Positions 7,349-12,856 of a stretch of 12,856 bases of DNA are shown here, in pieces; position 1 is the first letter of the stretch; the number at the start of each line of letters is the position of its first letter. The notes under the pieces are model-generated. The model saw nothing but the letters and a program-made list of their open reading frames with translations. It ran no database searches and had not been told where the DNA came from. The translations under genes and the position numbers were made by a program. This DNA is from Alphaproteobacteria bacterium (GTDB lineage Bacteria; Pseudomonadota; Alphaproteobacteria; RS24). The stretch is from the NCBI GenBank assembly GCA_022428185.1, contig JAKMCZ010000142.1, positions 1 through 12,856 on the forward strand. Reading direction: 5' to 3'.

Positions 7349-8260
7349 TCAGTCGCGTGTCTCGAATAAATATCCCAGACGCGGATAATGCACCAAAACA
7401 TCACCAATTTGTTCATCAGTTCGTTTGACCGCCAACGCGTCAGCCGTCACCCAAACAATCTCACCAATGGTTTCTTCCTGCCCATAATCATTGGGACGAA
7501 TGGCGATATTTGCACCGACGGTTAAGGCCGCGTCTTCAATTGCATTGGCAGGTGGCGTTAAATCGGGCGATGCGTCGCGGGCAATATCAAGGGCTGCCGA
7601 CGGCTCTATATCACTGCGCTGCCCCTGCCCCATATCGAGAATTCCCTTTAGCCATTTGCGAATGGCGGGGTGCGCGTCAATCTCAGCCCTTAATGAGGGC
7701 GCGCTTCCGGCAAAGTTGAGCACATGAAACACCGCCGCATCAGCCAGCGTAAACCGCGAACCAAGCATGAAGTCTGCGGCTGAAAGCTGGCGGTTTATCA
7801 TCTGCAAATCGAGGACGAATTGCGCCTTGATATGCTCGACCGGTAAAGCCGCTGCCATCACTTCGGGCCGCTGCATGGCGGCACGGTCGGCGAAAAATTC
7901 GGGCGGCACTAATTCAGCAATCTCAAATATTGATGGCGTGGCGGCATTGGAAAACAGCCGATGGTCGGCCCAATCGGCAATCAATTCAGCCGCGCCAAGC
8001 AGTTCCGGCGGAGTTAATGGTGTATCGGGATAGCGCGCCTCAAGCTCGCGGATAATCAACTTGGTGTCGCAATAAACATGCGCGCCGATTTGCAACACCG
8101 GAATTTTACGATAACCGCCGGTCAGCGGTGTCAGGTCAGGTTTCGGCGCGACAACCGGTTGTTCGACCGCATGCCAAGCAAGATTCTTATAGGCAAAGAT
8201 GCTGATGACCTTTTTCGAAAAAGGCGACAGCTCATATTGGTGCAGTATCAGTTCCGACAT
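7349..8260 (-). CDS. Glutathione S-transferase family protein with extra C-terminal domain
   Basis: The 303-residue product has a GST N-terminal thioredoxin-like domain (about 1-80): LHQYELSPFSKKV with a candidate catalytic S12 or S15, the cis-proline P54 in RKIPVLQIG, and D65-T66 for the gamma-glutamyl group. A helical GST domain follows (about 85-210), with the conserved FTLADAAVFHVL (170-181). A further 60 residues or so (about 243-303), VGANIAIRPNDYGQEETIG up to HYPRLGYLF, look beta-rich and are not part of a canonical GST of about 200-230 residues. The reaction is unknown: glutathione conjugation, isomerisation or C-S/ether cleavage. The start ATG at 8260 has no Shine-Dalgarno but shares its A with the stop of the upstream dioxygenase (TAATG), so translation probably depends on reinitiation. 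This pairing suggests a shared pathway. Confidence 0.85.
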   Translation of the reverse strand: MSELILHQYELSPFSKKVISIFAYKNLAWHAVEQPVVAPKPDLTPLTGGYRKIPVLQIGAHVYCDTKLIIRELEARYPDTPLTPPELLGAAELIADWADHRLFSNAATPSIFEIAELVPPEFFADRAAMQRPEVMAAALPVEHIKAQFVLDLQMINRQLSAADFMLGSRFTLADAAVFHVLNFAGSAPSLRAEIDAHPAIRKWLKGILDMGQGQRSDIEPSAALDIARDASPDLTPPANAIEDAALTVGANIAIRPNDYGQEETIGEIVWVTADALAVKRTDEQIGDVLVHYPRLGYLFETRD

Positions 8261-9096
8261 TAGGCGGCCGCGTCAAAATAGGGGCGTTCTCCGGCGATGG
8301 TGACGCGCTCCATAACCCGAACTTCGGGGAAATAATCTGACGCAGCAAAATGTTGACAAGAGCGGTTATCCCAAAACGCCATCGAACCGGGTCGCCAATT
8401 AAAGCGACACTGTAATTCAGGGTTCCAAGCGGTTTTGTATAGCATATCGAGAAGCGCCGCGCTTTCTTCCGGCTCCATATCAATAATATGGTCGGTGAAA
8501 GCGCCATTAACATAAATCAGGCGCTCATTGGTCTCAGGGTGGGTGCGCACAACCGGATGTATCATCGGCGGAAACTTATCGTGCAAATCTTCAGCTTTTT
8601 GACCGAGGCGACGGGCGAAAACCCGCGCAATATCATGCGATGCAGATAGGTTTTCAATCTTCTCTTTAATCTCGTCAGACAGCCGCTCATAAGCCAACAC
8701 CATATTGGCAAACAGCGTGTCGCCGCCGACATGCGGCAGCTCAATGGCGCGCAGAATAGAGCCGAGTGAGGGCGCTTCACGCCACGTCACATCGGAATGC
8801 CACATATTTTCCGCACCGCGCGAGCTTGGGCCATGCGCGATACGCAAAACTTCAGGGTCGGGCTGATCTTTCGGTGTGGCCGGATGAATTTCCAAATCGC
8901 CGAATTGATTGGCGAATTCGATATGCGCTTCGCGGCTTAAATCTTGGTCACGGAAAAACACGACACGATGTTTCAAAAGCGCAGCGCGCACTTCTTCAAT
9001 CATTGTGTCGTCAAAGTTCGACAAGTCACAATCCAGCAATTCGGCACCGCAATGCGGCGTTAATTGATTAACTCGAAAACGGCTAAAGTCAGACAT
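8260..9096 (-). CDS. TauD/TfdA family dioxygenase, TauD-like substrate site
   Basis: The 278-residue product is an Fe(II)/2-oxoglutarate dioxygenase. The iron ligands are H100 and D102 (MWHSDVTW) with distal H249 (WDNRSCQHFA). T127 in GGDTLFA and R260 in RVMERVTI would bind 2-oxoglutarate. Against E. coli TauD (H70, N95 and R270 around the taurine sulfonate) the matching residues appear to be H71 in LEIHP, N97 in ENMWHSD and R264, so a sulfonate or similar anionic substrate is plausible; this is alignment by eye. It clearly differs from the dioxygenase at 1726-2574. Start ATG 9096 follows a G-rich Shine-Dalgarno (GGGGGGAG, minus, 9100-9107) only three bases away. An in-frame start at 9192 would add 32 non-family residues across the divergent spacer. 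The Shine-Dalgarno lies in one arm of a 10-bp inverted repeat. The stop overlaps the GST start. Confidence 0.92.
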   Translation of the reverse strand: MSDFSRFRVNQLTPHCGAELLDCDLSNFDDTMIEEVRAALLKHRVVFFRDQDLSREAHIEFANQFGDLEIHPATPKDQPDPEVLRIAHGPSSRGAENMWHSDVTWREAPSLGSILRAIELPHVGGDTLFANMVLAYERLSDEIKEKIENLSASHDIARVFARRLGQKAEDLHDKFPPMIHPVVRTHPETNERLIYVNGAFTDHIIDMEPEESAALLDMLYKTAWNPELQCRFNWRPGSMAFWDNRSCQHFAASDYFPEVRVMERVTIAGERPYFDAAA

Positions 9097-9100
9097 TGGC

Positions 9101-9132
9101 TCCCCCCAAATAAGAAGGTCATTTTGGGGGGA
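9101..9132 (-). promoter_or_regulatory. Leader hairpin burying the Shine-Dalgarno of the TauD-like gene
   Basis: TCCCCCCAAA (9101-9110) and TTTGGGGGGA (9123-9132) are perfect 10-base inverted copies around a 12-base loop. In the minus-strand transcript the 3' arm is the G-run that serves as the Shine-Dalgarno for the start at 9096, so the folded leader would block initiation. A possible minus-strand -10 box, TAGAAT (9166-9161), would start transcription near 9154 and include the whole hairpin; its -35 is poor. It could instead be a DNA operator for a dimeric regulator. The repeat is seen directly; the function is inference. Confidence 0.55.
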
Positions 9133-9214
9133 AATCCCGTTTTGGTCAATCATCTCTTCAATTCTATGGGCGAGTTTGTTAGGTTGCGCCAAGACAATAA
9201 AAGACGGATTTCTT

Positions 9215-10438
9215 ATGAGTGTTGTTGTTATCGGTGCCGGTCAGGCGGGCTTGCAAACCATTATGAGCCTGCGGCAAGGCGACTATCAGGGCGAAATTAC
9301 GCTGGTCGGCGATGAGGCGTTTTTGCCCTATCAGCGCCCGCCTCTGTCAAAGGCCTATCTTTCAGGCAAGATGGAGCGCGAGCGGCTATTTTTGAAGCCC
9401 GACGATTTCTACAGCGATAATAATGTAACCCTCATGCTTGAAACCTCTGCCGAGCGCATTGATGCGGCGGCGAAAACCATCACGCTCAACAATGGTGAGA
9501 CGCTGGCTTATACATATGCAGTGATTGCCACCGGCAGCCGCCCGCGCCTGCTCGATGTGCCCGGACGCAACCTCGATAACGTTTTCGACTTGCGCGGCAT
9601 GAGCGATATTGATGCCATGCAACCGCATTTTACCGAGGGCAAGAAGCTGGCCGTTATTGGCGGCGGTTATATCGGGCTGGAGGCTGCAGCCGTCGCCGCC
9701 TCAATGGGATTGCACGTGCATGTGCTGGAGGCTGCGCCGCGCTTGCTGGCGCGTGTTGCTGAGCCTGAAATTTCCGACTTCTACACGCGACTGCACAAAC
9801 AACATGGCGTGACGCTGATAACCGAAAGCCAGATGACCGGCTTTGTCGGTGATGGCGCGGTGAGCGGCATTGCGATGGCTGATGGCAGCGTTATTGATGC
9901 TGATATTGTGATTACCGGCATCGGTATTCTGCCCAATGTCGAGCTGGCCGAAGCGGCGGGTTTGGCCGTTGAAAACGGCATTGTGGTGAATGAGGTCGGA
10001 CAGACCGACGACGCAAATATTTTTGCCGCCGGCGATTGCACCTTGCACCCGAATGATTTGCTGGGCCGCACCATGCGGCTGGAAAGCGTGCCCAATGCGA
10101 TTGAGCAAGGCAAGGCTGTCGCCTCAGCCATTTGCGGCGCGCCAAAGCCCTATCATCAAGTGCCGTGGTTCTGGTCTGACCAATATGACGTGAAACTGCA
10201 AATCGCCGGTGTGCCGAACGACATCGACAATAAAGTGCTGCGGGGCGATGACAGCACCAACAGCTTTGCATGGTTCTACTTCACCGGTGACAAGCTGACC
10301 GGCGTGACCGCCGTTAACCGCCCGGCTGAGTTCATGGCCGGTCGCATGCTGATTGAAAAATCGCTTAAAGGCGAAGCGGTCGCTGATCCGACCAAGCTTG
10401 TCGATGAGAGCCTAAAACCGAAACAGTGGCTTGCATGA
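9215..10438 (+). CDS. NAD(P)H:ferredoxin reductase-type FAD-dependent oxidoreductase
   Basis: The 407-residue product has the length and motifs of putidaredoxin/rubredoxin reductases. The FAD Rossmann motif is VIGAGQAG (5-12), then RPPLSKAYL (41-49), ATGSRPR (105-111), the NAD(P)H motif VIGGGYIGLEAA (147-158) and FAD-contacting IFAAGDC (269-275). E172 after the second strand (HVHVLEAAPRLLARV) favours NADH over NADPH. PWFWSDQYDVKLQIAG near 307-322 starts the C-terminal domain. It normally passes electrons from NADH to a ferredoxin or rubredoxin, but no such gene is next to it; the following genes are a lipoprotein and a globin-like protein. Start ATG 9215 sits directly before the FAD motif but has only a weak ribosome site; an in-frame ATG at 9176 is less likely. 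Its stop overlaps the lipoprotein start (ATGA). Confidence 0.9.
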   Translation: MSVVVIGAGQAGLQTIMSLRQGDYQGEITLVGDEAFLPYQRPPLSKAYLSGKMERERLFLKPDDFYSDNNVTLMLETSAERIDAAAKTITLNNGETLAYTYAVIATGSRPRLLDVPGRNLDNVFDLRGMSDIDAMQPHFTEGKKLAVIGGGYIGLEAAAVAASMGLHVHVLEAAPRLLARVAEPEISDFYTRLHKQHGVTLITESQMTGFVGDGAVSGIAMADGSVIDADIVITGIGILPNVELAEAAGLAVENGIVVNEVGQTDDANIFAAGDCTLHPNDLLGRTMRLESVPNAIEQGKAVASAICGAPKPYHQVPWFWSDQYDVKLQIAGVPNDIDNKVLRGDDSTNSFAWFYFTGDKLTGVTAVNRPAEFMAGRMLIEKSLKGEAVADPTKLVDESLKPKQWLA

Positions 10439-10692
10439 GGCGTGCCCTCGCCCTGCTGATGTGCGCCACATTGCTCACCGCATGCGCCAGCCGTGAGAGT
10501 GATGGCGACATCACCTCGCTCGACGACCCTAAATTCGTAAGCTGGTATAAAACCGCCTCGCCCTATGCGCGCACCGCCCTGTTTGTCACCCTATGCGCGG
10601 CGCAGGGTTTCAGTAATGGCGCGATTGAGATCAATTTCTGCATTTCTAATATGAGACGCGATGCGCGGATACGCGTCGAGGGGCGTTTGTGA
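10435..10692 (+). CDS. Small lipoprotein of unknown function (85 aa)
   Basis: The product starts MRRALALLMCATLLTAC, a lipoprotein signal with lipobox LTAC and lipidated C17. Ala at +2 fits sorting to the outer membrane. The mature part is about 68 residues, with a motif DDPKFVSWYKTASPYARTAL (30-49) and two further cysteines (C54 and C69) that could pair in the periplasm. I do not recognise the family. The ATG at 10435 overlaps the reductase TGA by four bases, and the TGA at 10690-10692 overlaps the GTG start of the next gene in the same way, so its translation looks coupled on both sides. An in-frame start at 10426 would only add three residues. Its role with a cytoplasmic reductase is unclear. 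Confidence 0.75.
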   Translation: MRRALALLMCATLLTACASRESDGDITSLDDPKFVSWYKTASPYARTALFVTLCAAQGFSNGAIEINFCISNMRRDARIRVEGRL

Positions 10693-11084
10693 GCACCCCC
10701 GCCAACAAGCTGATTGAGCAAACGCTGACATATTTCGCTGACCATCACGGCGACCCATATGCTTCGGCGTTTCAAAAACTCTATGCCGCCGACCCGCGCT
10801 ATGAACCGCTTTTCGTTCTCGATACCGATGAGGGGCTGCGCCGCAATATGATGCGGACAACGCTGGAAATGATTGCCACCTATATTGACGATGCCTATGC
10901 GGCTGAAAATCTCGTCATCGGCGCCAGACTGGTTCACCTAACCTATGAAATTGATGATGATTTTGACCTGTTTTTCGCCATCACCCGCGATGTCATCGCT
11001 GAAGGGTGCGCCGAGATTTGGAGTGACGCTCACGCCGCTGCTTGGGTGACCATGCTGACCGATTTTGAAAAAGCGCGGCTTTAA
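10689..11084 (+). CDS. Globin-like single-domain protein
   Basis: The 131-residue product is mostly helical and I align it by eye to the globin domain of flavohaemoglobins. AFQKLYAADPRYEPLF (27-42) matches the B-C region, putting Phe at CD1 (F42) and Phe rather than Tyr at B10 (F28). The E helix is about 51-68. ARLVHLTYEI (79-88) matches the F helix, with H83 as the proximal haem ligand. FDLFFAITRDVIAEG (92-106) is the G helix and AAAWVTMLTDFEKARL (116-131) the H helix. If correct, it binds haem in the cytoplasm and could handle oxygen or nitric oxide. The GTG start at 10689 overlaps the lipoprotein stop (GTGA). The upstream FAD reductase could supply electrons. The stop overlaps the convergent glutaryl-CoA dehydrogenase stop. 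If not a globin, it remains a small helical protein of unknown role. Confidence 0.62.
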   Translation: MSTPANKLIEQTLTYFADHHGDPYASAFQKLYAADPRYEPLFVLDTDEGLRRNMMRTTLEMIATYIDDAYAAENLVIGARLVHLTYEIDDDFDLFFAITRDVIAEGCAEIWSDAHAAAWVTMLTDFEKARL

Positions 11085-12265
11085 AAAGCGGCAATACCCG
11101 TAATCGCGCGGCCGAGAATGAGGGCGTGCACATCGTGCGTGCCTTCATAAGTATTGACCGTTTCGAGATTAATCGCATGGCGCATCACATGATACTCGCC
11201 GGCAATGCCGTTGCCGCCGTGCATATCGCGCGCTTGGCGCGCCACATCGAGCGCTTTGCCGACATTATTGCGTTTGACGATAGACACCATTTCGGGCGCG
11301 AAGCGACCTTCATCCATCAGGCGACCGACGCGCAAACTGGCTTGATAGCCGAGCGCAATCTCTGACTGCATATCGGCAAGTTTCTTCTGATAAAGCTGAT
11401 TGGCAGCCAATGGTTTGTTGAACTGATGCCGCTCGAGACCGTAATCGCGCGCCGCCTCAAAACAAAATTCAGCCGCGCCCATCGCGCCCCAGCTAATGCC
11501 ATAGCGCGCCCGATTAAGGCATGAGAATGGCCCTTTCAGCCCCTCAACATCAGGCAGCATATTTTCTTCCGGCACGAACACATCTTCCATCATAATCATG
11601 CCGGTAATGGAAGCGCGCAGAGATAGCTTGTTTTCAATCTTTGGCGCGCTCAGCCCGTCCATGCCCTTATCGAGGATAAAGCCTTTAATCTTATCGTCAT
11701 GCTCGGCAGATTTTGCCCAAATGACAAACACATCGGCAATCGGCGCGTTGGAAATCCAAGTTTTTGAGCCGTTGAGCACAAAACCGCCATCAACCTTTTT
11801 GGCATTGGTGCGCATGCCTGCCGGGTCAGACCCGGCATCGGGTTCGGTAAGGCCAAAGCAGCCTATATAGTCACCGCTCGCCAGCTTGGGCAGATATTTC
11901 TGTTTCTGCTCCTCAGAGCCGAATGTGTTAATCGGGTGCATGACCAGCGACGACTGCACCGACATCATCGAGCGATAGCCGCTATCGACCGCCTCGACCT
12001 CACGCGCCACCAGCCCGTAAGACACATAAGAAGCGCCCGCGCCGCCATATTCCGGCTTGATGGTAACGCCCAACAGCCCTTGCGCGCCCATTTCAGTGAA
12101 AATCTCCGGCGCAGAAGTCTCATTGACGAACATATCAGTGACGCGCGGCAGCAAGCTCTCGCGTGCATAAGCGTGCGCGCTGTCAGCAATCATGCGCTCT
12201 TCTTCGCTCAATTGCTCGCTGAGTAGAAACGGGTCTTCTGCGTTAAATTTTCCTATTTTTTCCAT
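11081..12265 (-). CDS. gcdH: Glutaryl-CoA dehydrogenase (acyl-CoA dehydrogenase family)
   Basis: The 394-residue product is an FAD-dependent acyl-CoA dehydrogenase. Glutaryl-CoA dehydrogenase oxidises and decarboxylates glutaryl-CoA to crotonyl-CoA in lysine and tryptophan breakdown, passing electrons to ETF. The subtype is shown by DSGYRSMMSVQSSLVMHPI (94-112), whose R98 matches the Arg that binds the free carboxylate of glutaryl-CoA, and by VNTYEGTHDVHALILGRAI near the C-terminus with catalytic E374. General family motifs are FGLTEPDAGSDP (137-148) and KTWISNA (168-174). Length is typical and there is no sign of damage. Start ATG 12265 has only a weak upstream GGA. The gene ends in a shared TTAA with the globin-like gene. 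Upstream, a terminator isolates it from the aldehyde dehydrogenase, so it probably has its own promoter in about 35-90 bases; I see no strong -35/-10 pair. Confidence 0.94.
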   Translation of the reverse strand: MEKIGKFNAEDPFLLSEQLSEEERMIADSAHAYARESLLPRVTDMFVNETSAPEIFTEMGAQGLLGVTIKPEYGGAGASYVSYGLVAREVEAVDSGYRSMMSVQSSLVMHPINTFGSEEQKQKYLPKLASGDYIGCFGLTEPDAGSDPAGMRTNAKKVDGGFVLNGSKTWISNAPIADVFVIWAKSAEHDDKIKGFILDKGMDGLSAPKIENKLSLRASITGMIMMEDVFVPEENMLPDVEGLKGPFSCLNRARYGISWGAMGAAEFCFEAARDYGLERHQFNKPLAANQLYQKKLADMQSEIALGYQASLRVGRLMDEGRFAPEMVSIVKRNNVGKALDVARQARDMHGGNGIAGEYHVMRHAINLETVNTYEGTHDVHALILGRAITGIAAF

Positions 12266-12303
12266 AATCCGACTATCTCACATTCGCCGTGCCTCTGAAA
12301 AAT

Positions 12304-12345
12304 AAAAAACCCGCATGCATCACAATGGCACATGCGGGCTTTTTT
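12304..12345. terminator. Bidirectional intrinsic terminator
   Basis: CCCGCATG (12310-12317) and CATGCGGG (12331-12338) form a perfect 8-bp GC-rich stem with a 13-base loop. An A-run lies on the left (12304-12309) and a T-run on the right (12340-12345), so it works on either strand. In context it ends the minus-strand aldehyde dehydrogenase transcript (stop at 12360) and protects the downstream glutaryl-CoA dehydrogenase gene from read-through. Confidence 0.9.
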
Positions 12346-12359
12346 CCTCCAGAAAGAGG

Positions 12360-12856
12360 CTATTTCTTGATGATACCGGCCAGCATTTTGCGGGTTTTCT
12401 CACCATAAGGCGGGCGCAACGCACCGGCCGCAAATTCAAACGGTGACTGGCGGAACACGGTTTTGGCATGGCTGAAATTAACAAAGCCTTCCTTGCCATG
12501 ATAAGCACCTGTGCCCGACGGACCAACGCCGCCAAACGGCGCATCGTCTTGCATGATATGGGTAATCACATCATTAACGGCGACACCGCCTGAGGTTGTG
12601 CGATTGACCACTTTGCTTTCTTCAGCCTTATTATCGCCGAAATAATACAAGCCCAGCGGACGGTCATGATCATTCACATAACCAATCGCTTCATCGGTTG
12701 TTTTGTAAGATTTGACCGGCAAAATCGGGCCAAAAATTTCTTCCTGCATCACCGTCATGTCTTCAGTCGGCTCAACCACAATGGTCGGCGGAATTTTGTG
12801 ATGCGGCTGCTGCGAAAAATCTTCATTCGCCGGATTGATTTCAACAATCTTGGCAC
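12360..12856 (-). CDS. Aldehyde dehydrogenase, coniferyl-aldehyde-dehydrogenase-like (C-terminal part)
   Basis: This is the last 164 residues of an NAD(P)-dependent aldehyde dehydrogenase; the start and the catalytic Cys lie beyond the right edge. The visible part has the family EEIFGPILPV motif with the conserved Glu of the cofactor site, the C-terminal core SGGVAVNDVITHIMQDDAPF, GGVGPSGTGAYHGKEGF and FSHAKTV. The ending GALRPPYGEKTRKML fits the coniferyl aldehyde dehydrogenase group, relatives of class 3 fatty aldehyde dehydrogenases. Members oxidise aromatic or long-chain aldehydes to acids; the true substrate here is unknown. The frame is intact and open to the window edge. A strong terminator follows the stop. 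Confidence 0.9.
   Translation of the reverse strand, partial: AKIVEINPANEDFSQQPHHKIPPTIVVEPTEDMTVMQEEIFGPILPVKSYKTTDEAIGYVNDHDRPLGLYYFGDNKAEESKVVNRTTSGGVAVNDVITHIMQDDAPFGGVGPSGTGAYHGKEGFVNFSHAKTVFRQSPFEFAAGALRPPYGEKTRKMLAGIIKK

Noticed and set aside
9097..9192. Longer N-terminus of the second TauD-like dioxygenase
   Set aside because: The 32 extra residues do not match TauD proteins and cross the hairpin and divergent promoter region.

Overview
The window looks like chromosomal DNA of an alphaproteobacterium. It is densely packed and moderately GC-rich, rich in CaiB-type CoA-transferases, TauD-type dioxygenases and acyl-CoA metabolism, with ATGA, GTGA and TAATG junctions between genes. A marine oligotroph lineage is my guess from this gene mix; nothing in the window proves it. 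There are no tRNA or rRNA genes, insertion sequences, phage genes or CRISPR arrays.

Layout. (1) 1-304, minus: the N-terminal part of an exported Met/His-rich protein, probably an outer-membrane protein cut by the window edge. (2) 473-6560, plus: a likely operon of CaiB/BaiF CoA-transferase, TauD/TfdA dioxygenase, D-aminoacylase-like amidohydrolase and a membrane-anchored penicillin-acylase-family Ntn hydrolase, behind a good sigma70-type promoter at 372-399. (3) 6557-7087, minus: an Ogt-type DNA repair methyltransferase whose stop overlaps that of the acylase. (4) 7179-7325, plus: a possible 48-residue membrane protein. (5) 7349-9096, minus: a second TauD-like dioxygenase translationally coupled (TAATG) to a GST with an additional C-terminal domain. 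(6) 9215-11084, plus: an NADH-type FAD reductase, a small lipoprotein and a globin-like protein, linked by 4-base overlaps. (7) 11081-12265, minus: glutaryl-CoA dehydrogenase, overlapping the globin tail-to-tail by 4 bases. (8) 12360-12856, minus: the C-terminal part of a coniferyl-aldehyde-dehydrogenase-like ALDH, separated from the previous gene by a strong bidirectional terminator.

How the genes may work together. The 473-6560 operon combines a periplasmic amide hydrolase, a cytoplasmic amidohydrolase, an Fe(II)/2-oxoglutarate dioxygenase and a CoA-transferase. This fits catabolism of an N-acylated or amide-linked compound: hydrolysis, oxidation, then CoA activation. The substrate cannot be read from sequence. 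The second dioxygenase (8260-9096) keeps residues corresponding to the E. coli TauD taurine pocket, so a sulfonate substrate is possible there. Glutaryl-CoA dehydrogenase and the aldehyde dehydrogenase add general acyl/aldehyde catabolism.

The least ordinary parts are the reductase-lipoprotein-globin operon, which could be a split redox pair resembling flavohaemoglobin, and a perfect 10-bp inverted repeat in the leader of the second TauD gene that would bury its Shine-Dalgarno sequence.
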